Shown: positions 31,071 through 42,490, numbered from the stretch's first letter. The stretch is DNA of 64,000 nucleotides from Hyposmocoma kahamanoa (GCF_003589595.1 NW_020653851.1:22046187-22110186), one strand, 5' to 3'. A program made the numbers and translations. The notes: generated by a model from the letters alone, not told the origin.

Positions 31071-31089
31071 CCTAAGATCCAGCAAACTA

Positions 31090-31125
31090 CTATGGGAAAA
31101 GCGTTAAACGCCCAATGTACATCAA
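31090..31125 (+). repeat. Short repeat T, copy 1
   Basis: 'tatgggaaaagcgttaaacgccca' matches 'aatgggaaaagtgttaaacgccca' at 33660-33684 in the same orientation. It may link to the CGTTTAA-rich block upstream. Confidence 0.5.
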
Positions 31126-31491
31126 GTAATTATACACTTTTATCGGTTACCTATCAGAAGTCCGAAATGACATTTTCCAGAAATTACGTTTGCTCGAATT
31201 TCCATAACCTCGAAAGTAATTTTGAGAGGAAAATGTTTTTTTTTCTTTTAAACCTAACCTAACCGAACATCATCGCATCTTTGGGATAAACATCCAACAT
31301 ATCCTGAAAGAACAATAGTTTCGTTATTTTCGGTGTAATGAAAATTCGAACGAACGTTATTTCGAAAAAAAAATTCGAGTTTGTGATAGTTTATCTTTAA
31401 CTAATATCGCCTCCAGTGCAACGGAATAAGATCGGTCAATGTGACGATTTTAATGCCGTCTATATTAAAATGTACTGAATATAGTAATGAA

Positions 31492-31680
31492 AGTCGTGGT
31501 AGCATAATAGTTTAATCTATCGCTTCTCAGAGGCCGTGGGTTCCCGGGCTGGCGCCTCTGTATTTCTCGGAATTTATATGACAAATTTTATTTGAAATTT
31601 ACCATGAAGAAGGTTCACAACTCTCGGAAAACGTGTAAAATCTCCAGCTGCACTGGGCCAGCGTGGCGGAGGTGCGAAAT
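31492..31680 (+). mobile_element. RTE-associated SINE K, copy 1
   Basis: It has a tRNA-like head ('gtcgtggtagcataatagtttaatc', 'ctcagaggccgtgggttcccggg'). The body follows ('gaatttatatgacaaattttatttgaaatttaccatgaagaaggttcacaac', 'cactgggccagcgtgg'), as in lepidopteran SINEs whose 3' ends copy RTE-type LINEs. It lacks the last part. Confidence 0.65.
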
Positions 31681-32109
31681 GTCTACATCATTCTCAGTAC
31701 GTCACACTATAAAAGTAGTGCAGCGTCTTCAGTATTCCGCTTACGATCGTGAAAAGATAAATTCAAAATCTTTGTTGTACGTTTAGTATTTGCCTCGTGA
31801 CATCTTGGCATTGGAATTCCTCACATGCGTGCGTGTGCTGTTTGCATTATTCTGTTCCGTATTTGTGTTTAACTTAACTGGCAATACCGAGAAAATAATT
31901 AAAATTAACATAGACAAAGAAGAATTTTCGAAAACATACATGCAAGGTATCCTTCTTATTCATCTATAATGGTCTTGATTTTCCATCTATGGACTCTACG
32001 AAATATTTGATTTTAAATTTAGATACACATAGAAATCGCTATGAAATTTAAAAAGAAATTATTTAAATAATACATTTTTGAAAATAGAGTGGTTTATAAT
32101 GTTCGACAT

Positions 32110-32170
32110 GACTGGCTGATGACTTTACCATCTCAGAAAGTCGTGACCTTGGGACCTGTAAAGGATCCTA
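32110..32170 (+). mobile_element. SINE K head, degenerate
   Basis: 'gatgactttaccatctcagaaagtcgtgaccttggga' aligns with the head at 32440-32480. No body. Confidence 0.4.
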
Positions 32171-32418
32171 AATATTTGAGATCCGAAAAAATAGTTTAAT
32201 TTCCTAAATCACATCAACAATATCTTTATTTTATAGGTGGAGGTCGAATTGAATAGCCGGTAGCACCAATTTGAAAAGCGAGCTTTTCTAAATTGCGTTT
32301 GGGTGTTCAGGGTAGTGCACCGAAGGGAATACCGTTTGCTCTGGTGCTCATGTATTCCCAAGTTTGAGACCAATGTGGTTGTTTTACCACATATTTTGTT
32401 AAATAGGTAAGCAAATTG

Positions 32419-32660
32419 TAGCCGTGTTAGTCTAACGGTTTGACCTACAGCATCTCAGAGAGTCGTGAATTTGAATCCAGGGCTTGCACCACTGAGTTTT
32501 CCGAATTTATGTGCGAAATATAATTTGAAATATACCACGAGCTCTCGGTGAAAAAAAACATGGTTAGTAAAACCCATCTGCAAAGAAATTTAATGATATG
32601 TGTGAAGTTTCCAATACAATGACCCGCCTGGGACTATAGCCAAAGACCTCCCATTATGAG
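32419..32660 (+). mobile_element. RTE-associated SINE K, copy 2
   Basis: The head reads 'gccgtgttagtctaacggtttgacc', 'catctcagagagtcgtgaatttgaatcc' (B-box-like). The body reads 'gaatttatgtgcgaaatataatttgaaatataccacgagctctcgg', and the 3' portion 'gtgaagtttccaatacaatgacccgcctgggactatagcc'. More complete than copy 1, but diverged. Confidence 0.7.
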
Positions 32661-33119
32661 TCTGAGGTTTGAAAAAATTGTATCATTCCGAATGTTCAGC
32701 AGTTGAGAATATTTTTATTACTCTATTTATTAGCTTTGTAAATTTTCTATGTAACAAGTACCTTATCCATATAATTAGGTATCACCTCTGAAAAGAATGG
32801 CGTAATGCAAGGAAATCTTACCTTAAAAAAAGCAACGTAAATATATTGATGAGTAAAAGTTCATTAACCTAAAAAAAGAATATCTTGAACGTATAAGAAT
32901 CTTCATACTCGGTTTATGTTCTTGGATTTTCCATGTTCGTTAACGTTACCGCCACTTTGGCGTATATCTGATAAAGAAAATTAAAAATGTGTATGTGGAA
33001 CACAGGCCAAATCACAGGACGTGGAATGCCACCTTAAAAAAACTTAGGTGTCTCAACAGTTTGCATTGTGGTTGTTCAATGAGATTCCGGAGAATTACCT
33101 TTTCTAAATTTATTCTGCT
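32661..33119. other. No recognisable feature
   Basis: AT-rich, no coding signal. Confidence 0.35.
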
Positions 33120-33270
33120 CTAGGTGTTTTATGAGACAAATGAGAGGCTGGAGAAAGTCGACCTAGCAGTGGGACTATATTTAAGCTATTAAGCAAATTA
33201 CTCTCAAAATTGTCACATTGATCAAGCACTATTTATAGGCACATTTCTGTGAAAAGTACGAGAGATAAAT
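33120..33270. mobile_element. Two adjoining LINE/SINE 3' scraps
   Basis: 33120-33185 (+) resembles an RTE 3' end ('gagaggctggagaaagtcgacctagcagtgggactatatttaagct'). 33192-33270 aligns with the minus-strand LINE O end ('aagcaaattactctcaaaattgtcacattgatcaag'). Confidence 0.5.
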
Positions 33271-33651
33271 TTCATTTTCAGATATTTCTTCACGTTTATC
33301 ATTTTAGAAAACGTTTTCAAATGTTATAGATAGAAACATTTTAAATTATACCTGGTAATTGGTAAATCGACAAAATTGTGTGTACATTTTTACTACAATT
33401 GTTTGAAGTAGACTAGTAAAGTTCTTAAAATTCTTCTTCTTAAATTTCGTATTTATTTTATTGAACGAAAATCTGAAATAAACTTGATCAAAAGCAGATA
33501 CGCGGATTTCCTCAAGCGAAATCGGTTTGATGCCTCGTTGTATTCTCGACATGTAGAGTGCTTAACATACTATTCTCAATCATTAGTGGGCGGCGCATTG
33601 ACCGTTGTAATGTGACACGGTTTGAGTGCTTCCTTTTTTGCTACACCCTCC

Positions 33652-33692
33652 TAGCGAACAATGGGAAAAGTGTTAAACGCCCAAATACATTA
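33652..33692 (+). repeat. Short repeat T, copy 2
   Basis: See copy 1 at 31090-31125. It lies 20 bp upstream of a SINE J head. Confidence 0.5.
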
Positions 33693-33710
33693 AAAAGGAA
33701 GATTTTAATT

Positions 33711-33887
33711 GCCTCCGCGGCCGAACGGTTACCATGCTGGACTGCCATGCATAGGTCCTGGGTTCGAGTCGGGGGTTCGATTCCCGGGTCGGGAGAAATA
33801 TTTGTTTATAATATTTTCATTTCTCTCTTGAGTTTGGGCATAGTTTGTGGTTGTCTATGTGTGTGTCTATGGCACCCGCGACATAGG
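33711..33887 (+). mobile_element. tRNA-headed SINE J, copy 2
   Basis: The head reads 'gcctccgcggccgaacggttaccatgctgg' with two B-box-like motifs in tandem (GGTTCGAGTC at 33761-33770 and GGTTCGATTCCC at 33774-33785). The conserved body follows ('gggagaaatatttg', 'atttctctcttgagtttggg', 'gtttgtggttgtctatgtgtgtgtctatggcacccgcga'). The doubled B box is peculiar to this copy. Confidence 0.85.
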
Positions 33888-34640
33888 GATTTTTAAATTA
33901 GTTAAAGTTGACATGTAACAAAATAATCGTAATTTAGTATCACACTGTCCGGCCAAACATTAGACATGCAAACGTTGAAGACTTTTACCCACATGCACTT
34001 CAAAAGACTAAACCAGATGTAAATGTTGTTTTTTCTTTAATAATGTCACATGGGCGTGCACGCATGAATTTAATAAGTCGGTCAGTAATTTAAACGCGGT
34101 GTTAGTTATTTGAGTCAATTTTAATGACTGTAATTGTAAAATGTAACTAGATGTCAAAAATAATAATTTGAATAACGTCAAAATAAATAAGCCAATTAAA
34201 AAAATGTATTTCTGGTAGGGATGTGCCATTTAAAAACTCGGCCACTGTTATTTTATTAGGTAGCTAATGACTTGTTTAATTGCTTTTTAAATAGCATAAA
34301 GCTTTTCTCAGACCTTTCAATTGGATGATGTGTTTTTTGTGGATTCATTTATGACATTAACCATTACGACGCTTAAACAACAGTTATTTTGTCCTTAGTT
34401 ACAATGAGCATCTATACCAGAGGTTCCCAAACTTTCTTGTCTTATAGACCACGTGCAAATTTTGTTTTAAACCTATAAATCAATGATTATTGTGATAAAT
34501 GTGTTTTAAAATTTATTAGAATTTCTGTTGAAATTGAATTTAAATTATTGTTGTGTGTATAAAACACGCCTTCACACATCTATACATCATTCAGATATTA
34601 TCTATATATTATCATTCATACGTCAGAGAAACTATAAGAG
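33888..34640. other. No recognisable feature
   Basis: AT-rich. A 73-codon minus-strand frame (34008-34229) has a hydrophobic centre but no recognisable identity. Confidence 0.35.
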
Positions 34641-34649
34641 TATTTGCTA

Positions 34650-34812
34650 TTGTCCGAAACAATTAGTGTTAAATAAGTAATATTCGACAAAATTCAAAGA
34701 CAAGTGTCAAGTATGAAGCTTCATTCACATCACGCGTCTTTTCATTTGGTCAAGTATTGCTTATTTGGCAGCAATTGTTTCGGACGGAGATCGAGAGTAG
34801 ACCCCCAGTTCC
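34650..34812. mobile_element. MITE R, copy 2, uninterrupted
   Basis: TIRs contain TCCGAAACAATT (left, about 34653) and AATTGTTTCGGA (right, about 34776-34787), extended by 'agagtagaccccc', the complement of copy 1's left end. The central block 'agtatgaagcttcattcacat' matches copy 1. Confidence 0.7.
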
Positions 34813-35780
34813 GAATCGGAGAGATGACGGTCCGAAATGTTACAGGGATCATTTTATCTCTAGGTGTACAAGCTATTCGAATTGGCCTTAGTGCACAAGT
34901 GACATCCAAAGTGGGTCCGAGTTTTCTAGATTTGTAGTTTATGGATAGTTTCGAATTCTCGAACTCGAGTCTGGTGCAGTCCACAAACGCGAAAATACCC
35001 TTAAATCTATCAACATTTGACAAACGTCAAATGAAGTGTCACAGGGATCACCCTAATTTAAGTTTAGTATACTAAAATTTAATACCTTTACCTTTATTAT
35101 GAAATGTTTATTTCAGAAGTAATTTACGTGTCTATAACAAGAACGTATTGCGTAAGTGCGTAGGCACTATCTATGTGGATTATTTCGTCTATGAAAAGGC
35201 AAAGTTTTGACAACGACCTATCCAATTGAGTTCCACACTCGTGGACCCCCAATAACAACTACTGCGGTTGGAGTGAACCCGTGGGGGGTCGAAATAGGCC
35301 ACTTTGAGAATTGTCGATCTAGATCAGCAAGTCACTTGCAGTAGGCGTATCTGTATTACTTTTAATATAACATTCTGTTTTTGTACTCGACCGTTTTATC
35401 AATCGACGTAATGCGGAATTTTTTCTTGCATAATCTTTTATTTGTTTCGTATCTTGAATCTATTTATCTTGTTTATTACTATTCTACATGTGATAGAGAG
35501 TCATGTGGAATATTTGCCTGAAGATTTATCACGTCTAAGCTTTTAACAACGTAAAGTCTGATTATGATTAGCAAATTCAAGACATCTCTGATTTCCGTAT
35601 CTTTTTGACATGGACGTCGTATAGAAAAATAAATAAGATAAAATCACATTCTTTCAGCTCTGACAATTTTTCAGGAGAGAAGTTTTCATGTCTACGAGCG
35701 AAAATAGGTTATAATTTTTGTATACTTCATCACCCGTGTTCGGAAACAAGCTCATCTTAAACCCACAAAACGTACCAACA
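34813..35780. other. Unannotated; small perfect hairpin
   Basis: A perfect CATTTGAC/GTCAAATG stem with a 4-base loop lies near 35013-35032. No genes or known repeats were seen. Confidence 0.35.
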
Positions 35781-35784
35781 TCTT

Positions 35785-35975
35785 TCGAAAATGAATTCGG
35801 GTTCAGACGATACAAATTTAATGTCATCTCTCGAGGTGCAACTGAACCCGGGACTGGATGCGAATGAAATTTAATTGTTTTTGACAAGCAACCAGTCCCG
35901 GGATCACATGATTCTCGAATTTGGGCTCATTCGGGTTCCGTTGCAAATTTAAACCGACCCCGGGTTCCGATGCTA
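35785..35975. repeat. Imperfect fold-back/repeat unit S
   Basis: AACCCGGGACTGG (about 35843) is mirrored by CCAGTCCCGGGAT (about 35890). Outside this stem, 'attcgggttc.g..g.aaatttaa' occurs twice in direct orientation (about 35793 and 35927). It looks like a decayed small element. Confidence 0.4.
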
Positions 35976-36035
35976 CAAACCCTATATAGACGACAACACA
36001 CCAAACGCGAGCACGTACGCCTGTCCCGCGCCCGC

Positions 36036-36102
36036 GCTGTGTGTGTCGCTTACCACCAGACGCACGACTTGTTCTTCTCGTTACTTGATATCATAAACAA
36101 AA
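36036..36102 (+). mobile_element. SINE-like family A, 3' end
   Basis: 'gtgtgtgtcgcttaccaccagacgcacgacttgttc' followed by 'gttacttgatatcata', the terminal 60 bp of the family. Confidence 0.75.
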
Positions 36103-36420
36103 CATACTTCAAACCAATATTAACTGGTTTTCAAATATCTGTATTTCTTTTGTTTATACTTCCATTGAAGTGTTGAAACTATTCAAGCATCAAAGCGTAG
36201 GTATGTCGACACAATCGATCGGTTTGCACTGACTTCTTGAATTGATAAGTTTTATCTGCTTTGAGATGATATTGTGTATAAAAATAACATTTGAAATTGC
36301 GTTGTTACTATTTATAGTTGTTTGTTAATTTTTGATTTCTTTCCAAGTGTTGTTATTTCTTTTATTATGTGATTCAATATATAGAAACGTGAAGTTGGTT
36401 AATACGGTCAAATAATTATT

Positions 36421-36753
36421 TTTTCACCTCACTAGATCGGAAAAGCTTTCTTTCTGATTAGAAATCTGCGCGCAGAAACATTTTTACCACGCTAGCGTCG
36501 AATAGGTTTTTGAATTCTATCTTGGACTGTAGTGCACCTAACTTTTTCTTTCAATGAAAAAAGAAACAATGACACGTTCGACTACGTGATTTGTCGTGCA
36601 TTATTTATGTAATAAATCCGTTGGTATATTTTATTCTTATTGTTGTTGACATTAAACTGACAACAATAACTGACTTTGTTTATTTAAAGTCATTTGTTAT
36701 AGTTCAACTGTTTTTTTTCATCTACCATTTTTCTCGCTGTGGTGAGGTGAAAA
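36421..36753. mobile_element. Possible TIR element X, 12-bp perfect ends
   Basis: TTTTCACCTCAC at 36421-36432 and GTGAGGTGAAAA at 36742-36753. The interior is 309 bp and non-coding. Short termini only, so it could be chance. Confidence 0.4.
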
Positions 36754-37795
36754 GTTGTGTATTTCGCTCGACAGCAAAGTGGTTTTGTGTTTTGTGCCTT
36801 GAAACTCTCGCTACGCTCACAATTCTACTTCTATATATACAGTCGCGTCAAACAACAACTTCTAAAATCGGTAAGCATGAGCTTGTACACACGCAAAGCT
36901 ACTATTAAACCGTGAAATCTTGAGTAAAAATATGATTTGTGCCAAAAATTTTAAATAACAACTTGGACAGATTTCAGTTATTATAACGATGTCTTATAGA
37001 AAGTGGAGGTGTTGGGAAAGGTGTGTATGTCCGTCAAAGTATCGATAATCGAGAATAAACCGGTGTGTATGAAAAGACATACGTGTCCTCTACCTAGGCA
37101 CAGCCCTGTACATGTTTGGTTAGCGAATAGCTACGTATTTTTGTATCAACTAATTTTTATTTTTTATATTTTCCTTTTTTTATAACCGCTCACGCGATAC
37201 ATGCAGCCGTAGACGCATACCACACCTAGAGGTGCCGGTGATGATTTTATACCGATTTATCGAATATCGAAGTTATAATAGGTAAAATAACTAATATTAA
37301 TTGCTATTTCGGTAACTACTCTAGCAAACCATAAAGTTTTTAATGCCTGGATCTGTCATTAAAAAAAAATAAACAACTTCAAAGATACGTCACGACAATC
37401 ATGTGTGTTTTTGTTCGGGCTGGTGATTTCGGTGTTTATTTATTGAAAACAAGTGAAAGCGGTTTTTAAGTTTACCCTGAATATAAATGTTTATAAACTA
37501 TACTTTAAGGAGTAATTTCATGGTAAACGTTAGAACCACTCAAACGGAATATTATCATATTTATCCAAGTACACCAAAAATTTCATTAGTGCTTTTTAAG
37601 TGCAGGATTGGCGGTGTATTACTGCATTTTATTTGAGATGTTTTTGTTGGTAGTACGGAGGGTATTTATTTAGCAATGCAGAATAATAATTTTTATTTAT
37701 AAAAACTTGTATTTAAACTGAATCCATTTCTATTTTGCGAAACCAAATAGCCGCCATTTTGCGGTAGGAGGAGCGCATCGCGTGAGCGGTGTGAA
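36754..37795. other. No recognisable feature
   Basis: AT-rich. No exon-like or repeat segment recognised. Confidence 0.35.
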
Positions 37796-37798
37796 TGA

Positions 37799-38028
37799 AG
37801 GGACGCACAAGTCATGTCCATAACGGTTGCAGTACCGTTCAGATATAAAATCGCAAATATCTCAGGGGCACTGCCACTGCGACAGTCACCATGAGACCTA
37901 AATTGCCGATACTCATATGCCTGTAGTTTTATTAAATTCAAAACCGTATTGCTTACTGCTTGGTGGCAGAAATAGGTAAGACGACAGTACTTCCATGGAC
38001 GAACTCTTTCACAAGGAGATACAAGCTA
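37799..38028 (-). mobile_element. SINE-like family A, near full length
   Basis: The plus strand shows 'gggacgcacaagtcatgtccataacggttgcagtacc', 'ctcaggggcactgccactgcgacagtcacc', 'ctgcttggtggcagaaataggtaag' and 'gacgaactctttcacaaggaga'. It is missing about 25 bp between 'aagtc' and 'atgtcc'. Confidence 0.8.
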
Positions 38029-38426
38029 CATGGTAATTGTCTATTGTTTAACTGAACGTTACATGTATCAATTGATAAAATAATCTAATAATAACCATTT
38101 ATATCAGAATAAAAGCAGGTTGGCAAACACACTTGAACATGTCATATGGCGTTATCACAAACCCCAATAAGATAGGCTCGTTATAGAAAACTTATCGAGT
38201 TCCAAATCCTTTTATCTATCTCTCTTGCATAGAAAATATGTGGTTTGCATTTGTTTATGGCTCTTCTTTCAAATTGTTCAGGTTGAACGTTTTTCATCAG
38301 ATAGAAGTGAAAAAAGTTGTTCAAAATGGGATTAAAGGTGAAATATTTTACATACAGGAAAGCATTGATAATGAGTGAGTATAAAATCAAATATTGAGCA
38401 TAAGTAACATTAGAGATCCTTGTATA

Positions 38427-38648
38427 AGAGCTCGTTCATCGAAGTACTGCCTGCATGCCTGTATCTGTTTCCGCCGCCAAGCAATCACGTGAGCGTTAAT
38501 GTGTTGTCTCAGGGTGACGGACGCAGAGACGGTGCATCTAAGATCTTTGGGATTTAAAGCTCTGATTGGCACTGCAACTGTAGTGGATAGGTGTGTCGCT
38601 TACCACCAGGCGCACAACTTGTTCATCACACTTGGTATTCTAAAAAAT
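38427..38648 (+). mobile_element. SINE-like family A, near full length
   Basis: Contains 'gagctcgttcatcgaagtactgcc', 'tttccgccgccaagcaatcacgtgagcg', 'ctcagggtgacggacgcagagacggtgc', 'aaagctctgattggcactgcaactgt' and 'taggtgtgtcgcttaccaccaggcgcacaacttgttcatc'. It ends directly against MITE E copy 2, whose terminal 17 bp are missing. Confidence 0.8.
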
Positions 38649-38917
38649 ATGGACGACGGGTCTAATACAACAACCACGAAAAAAATGTTCCAAGTCAACC
38701 TATTTAAACGTAGTGACATGTAAAGGAATATGAAAAAGCTATAACGTTGAATTTAAATTGTAATGTCATCGCAGTACTGTCTAATTTTGCTTGCTTCGCT
38801 GTCAGTCGAACAAACGAAGACTAAAGCGTGAATGACGCTCTGTATACGATTTTAACACCCTATAAGTTCGGACACTTTTTAGCGCGGACCCGACGTCCAT
38901 ATAATTGTAAGTCAATG
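38649..38917 (-). mobile_element. MITE E, copy 2, left end clipped
   Basis: The right TIR is intact (ends ...TTGTAAGTCAATG at 38917). The left TIR starts only at ATGGACGACGGGTC, with the outer 17 bp replaced by the end of SINE A. An extra block of about 40 bp ('aaacgtagtgacatgtaaagg...') lies inside compared with the 228-bp copies. Confidence 0.8.
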
Positions 38918-39826
38918 TCGGGGATAGTGCAATTACGTAACTAGCATTTGATTTAAAGTCTCCATTTTAGTAATTTAATCGCCAAATCAAATTCGTTTAA
39001 ATGTCGTGGCAAACAAATTAGCGTGATTTACGGGAATCTATTGTTATCAGGCCGTAGACAACATAAATTAATGCTTCCTGTGCAAAAATTAAAGTCTTAC
39101 CCATTGAAATAACATTAAATCCCTCTCCTGTGAAATTTGGTTTCGTGCAGATACGCGCTTTTTACCAATACTACATACGCAGGCCTGAGTCTCCCTGGGC
39201 TCAGGGGTATCCATAAAGATTTCCCCCCGTCAAAAAAAAAAAAAGGTTTACGATATATGTTCTAATATTGTGCATAATTAGTTTTCTGTCACTGTTTTTG
39301 TGACTAGTCTAGGCTTAGACTAGAGATTTAAATCCAAAAAACCAGTTCCATTTGCAAAAATGAATAAATCATTATTTCGTAATTTGATCTAAACTACTAT
39401 TCAATTATCTACGGTTCCCTTCTTCGCCTCACTGTTGTAGGACCAGTTACGCAGGCACTTTCTGGTAAGGCGTGAAAAGTTGTTTTGCAGATACTAATTA
39501 CTTTGTAATTTTATGAATTTTATCTTTTAATCTCCTTCCATTGTTACTTGTTTACTTTCTTAAGGACCTCAAGCTCATTAGGCCATTCCCGGAATTTGTT
39601 ATCTCTCTCTAAATATTTTTCTTCATCGTCGATATTTGTTTATGGTCAGTATACTTTTGATTTTCAAAGCAAGTGGTGCTTATTTTGTAGTGCTCCAAGG
39701 AAATAGTAGTTTTTTGTTATGGTTGTGTTATTGAGATATAATCTTCGGAGTGTCTTGTTTGGAAGTGATTCTGGTAAGGTTTATTTTAATATTGATTTTT
39801 ATTGAACAGGATGATGATATTCATTT
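38918..39826. other. No recognisable feature
   Basis: AT-rich, with a 13-A run at 39232-39244. No gene seen. Confidence 0.35.
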
Positions 39827-39982
39827 TGTTTTTTGTGACATTACTTCACTGCTGGTTCGTTCCGTAGGTCAGTTGGGAGATCGTCAGTCATGGATTGTTT
39901 GTAGGCATTGGTACAAATCTATCTGAGATCTTTGTATTAATAATTACCAAACTAGAGAAGTAATTTCACGAAAAACTAACCT
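39827..39982. mobile_element. Element Q-related inverted repeat with tRNA-like core
   Basis: Arms 'gttttttgtgacattacttcactgctggt' (39828-39856) and 'accaaactagagaagtaatttcacgaaaaac' (39946-39976) are inverted relatives. The first also resembles the outer part of the Q insertion near 13650-13680. The core carries 'gttcgttccgtaggtcagttgggagat', matching the A-box part of Q. Confidence 0.5.
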
Positions 39983-40685
39983 AAGAATTGGGTAAACGTG
40001 ATATTGTTACGTACCGAAACACATTTAAAATGCCGTAATTATTAATGACCTTGTTAAAAGAGACACAAGAGTCGTTGAGTATACGTTTAAAGTTCATGAT
40101 CACAACCGCCCATTAATAACTTTATGGACCTTTGCACACTTCAAGCGTAATTTACGCAAACTATAATGTCGTCAAAACGATCAGTAGCATGAGTTCGAAG
40201 CTCATAATACGCGTGAGAGCTACTACGTCCTGATTTAAACCGTCTAGACGATCTGTACAATGCACCACAACGCATTGTCATTATCTGCAAATTGTTAATA
40301 CAGAAATGTTGAGCATGTAGAATGGAAGCTATGTGGATGACTGTACAAGCGCTTACACTTTTGTTGCACTCGAGTTTCCTGTAACGTGTACAGTGATTAG
40401 TAGGTGGGAGAATCCTTATTAACGTAGAATTGCCTTTGGAATAAGAAGCTTTAAGAACTTAGAATTCAGTTATCGGGTGGCTTGCTGCACACCGGTTTTC
40501 ATGGTTACACCATTTCTGAGGTCCCGCGATCGATGCCCGACTTCAGTGTAGAAAACTAACTTTTATAAATTGTCTCGGGTCTGTGTCTTTAGTTACTTGT
40601 ATTGGGATCAAAGCAACGCCATGTGATGTTATAAAAAAAAACTACTTTACAGGAAATGAATTGCCTATATTTGCTGTTTTAAAAC
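39983..40685. other. No firm feature; possible SINE remnant
   Basis: At 40490-40560 'gcacaccggttttcatggttacacc' and 'gaggtcccgcgatcgatgcccgactt' have the spacing of a tRNA-like head, but I could not match a body in this window. Confidence 0.3.
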
Positions 40686-40689
40686 AAAC

Positions 40690-40870
40690 CAACGCTTCGG
40701 GCTTTTTTTATTAAAAAAATAAGTGCACATTGACCTCCATCTCACCCGACGGAAAGTGACGACGAGGTAGACGATGGAGCATGCACACCTAAGTAATGCC
40801 TATTTACTCTAGCCTTGAAAAGACTGTTAGTTATACCGTCCAGGAAACAAGTCTGATTTTTACAGATTCC
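40690..40870 (-). mobile_element. LINE 3' UTR fragment (family of 19330-19775)
   Basis: 'aataagtgcacattgacctccatctcacccgacggaaagtgacgacgaggtagacgatggagcatgcacacctaa' matches 19365-19440. The A-tail is on the minus strand (T/A-rich at about 40703-40717). Confidence 0.75.
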
Positions 40871-41094
40871 ATGATCACGGGTGACCACTTGGTAGTTATT
40901 TAAAACGATACGCATTTTACTACCATACATACCTTTAAATACGACCCCTCATCGAACTTGTATATCAAATTTGGTAGACTCTGCAACGGAGATGTTGTGG
41001 TTACCTAATAGAAGTTACCAGCCATTATATTCTCTGTTATAATAATCATCATCATTATCAATGTATACGCTTCTATAATAAGATTCCGATTGAT

Positions 41095-41553
41095 ATTCAA
41101 AATCTACGAGTTTTAAAACTATACTTAGTGAAACAAAAACTGTGTACTAATAGTTATTATTCAGCTTCTACGTATTTGGATGACAAAAATCCGTGATAGT
41201 GACCCGTTTAGCTCTTGCAGGTAGTCCCGATCTATTTTATTGTTTAAATTAAAAATTGTAATGATAAATGAATTGAAATGTAATATTTACAAAGAGTAAC
41301 CGCTAGAGTTTCTTGCTCAATCTTATGGGAAATCTGCCCTCGGAATGAAAAATGGCACAACTGTAGTTGCAGTTGTGCCCGTTGCTCTACAACAGTTGAC
41401 AAGTCTCATGTGCCTGTAATTTCACCAGCACCCTTCAAAACCGGAACACAGTAATGCTGACATTACTGCTTGGCGGCAGAAATGGGTAAGGTTTATTAAA
41501 TTTGTTTCAAGTGGAATTTGCCCACCTGTGAAATAAAGATTATTTGACATCAT
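41095..41553 (+). mobile_element. LINE O 3' end, copy 2, with a SINE A fragment inside
   Basis: The blocks shared with 29152-29465 ('gatgacaaaaatccgtgatagtgacccgtttagctcttgcagg', 'tttacaaagagtaaccgctagagtttcttgctc') run to about 41355. A SINE A fragment then intervenes (41388-41493). The 3' end resumes ('gtttcaagtggaatttgccc', 'gaaataaagattatttgac'). Confidence 0.7.
41388..41493 (-). mobile_element. SINE-like family A fragment nested in LINE O
   Basis: 'gttgacaagtctcatgtgcctgtaatttcaccagcacccttcaaaaccggaacacagtaatgctgacattactgcttggcggcagaaatgggtaagg' follows the family consensus closely. Confidence 0.8.
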
Positions 41554-41735
41554 CAACCCATTTATACGCCCGCAGTGCACGGGTCTCCTCTCAGGTAAGG
41601 GTCTAGGTTACGCTAGCTCAATGTTCAGGTTTGCACACGTTTCCCGAGGGTTGTGAACCTTCTTCGACGTGCGATTTTATTACGTTTTTCTTCACCGAAA
41701 AGCTTATGGTAAATTTCAAATTAGTGGTGGGACAC
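41548..41735 (-). mobile_element. RTE-type 3' end / SINE K body
   Basis: The plus strand shows 'catcatcaacccatttatacgcccgcagtgcacgggtctcctctcag' (complement of the usual RTE 3' end with a GAT-type tail). The SINE K body in reverse follows ('gttgtgaaccttcttc', 'cttcaccgaaaagcttatggtaaatttcaaat'). Confidence 0.7.
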
Positions 41736-41983
41736 CATAGTTTAATAAAAAACTTTACGTTAAATATTTTATGTGTTTATAATACTTATGCAAGCGTTGG
41801 TATTTTTTTATTATTTATTTTATTTACCTATGTCTGCTCAGCTTAATATTTTTCTCCCAACTTTTTTCTTGCACAGTGTTGCCCGCTGGAGGAGATCTCT
41901 TTTAAAGATATATCCTTTTACCTTTGCTCACCTTTTTCTATAATTAATGTTTTTGTTATATTTTTTATTTGTTGCAATAATGA

Positions 41984-42388
41984 ATATATCGCACTGCTAT
42001 TGCAATAGTGTTGTAAGTAAAAATATGTGAATTTGAATATTATATCATTACTGAACGTAAAATTTGATTCTCTACACGTCAAAAAAACCGTCGTTAGAAT
42101 ATTGCAAGAAACAATCAAAAGATATCTACTTAACTCAAAATAAGACACACTTTATGTGAGCTAGTTCTAAATAGACCTAAATAATCATTCAAAAATATAA
42201 AATTATTTTTTCCATTTTATTTTTAAATATATTTGAGAAATTGTTTAAGTGTCTATAATAAACTATAATACTTATATAAATTTTAACGATTTTTTTTGCG
42301 GGAAGTGAATAGTTTGTTTTTCATCGAGTCTGAGGAAGTCCTCTTTTTGAGTTAATACACTATTGTATTTAACAGTGCGGCATATATA
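41984..42388 (-). mobile_element. MITE D, copy 3, both TIRs present
   Basis: 405 bp. Left ATATATCGCACTGCTATTGC continuing 'aatagtgttgtaa'; right end the inverted counterpart ('tacactattgtatttaacagtgcggcatatat'). The internal blocks match copies 1 and 2. This copy defines the element's ends. Confidence 0.8.
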
Positions 42389-42399
42389 AAAAAGGTACT

Positions 42400-42490
42400 C
42401 CGAGAAGCTCAGAGGTGCGAGCCTGGATTCGAATCCAGGGCCTCTGCTTGAAATAAGAGCTAGGTCAAACCATGCCACTACCACGACTTT
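42400..42490 (-). mobile_element. SINE K head with perfect B-box palindrome
   Basis: The minus strand reads 'caaagtcgtggtagtggcatggtttgacc', 'gcagaggccctggattcgaatccagg'. The 18-bp palindrome CCTGGATTCGAATCCAGG lies at 42422-42439. The body is absent; MITE D begins within 15 bp. Confidence 0.65.

Noticed and set aside
31240..31270. Telomere-like CCTAA repeats ('aacctaacctaacc')
   Set aside because: Only two to three units; insect TTAGG arrays are long and perfect.
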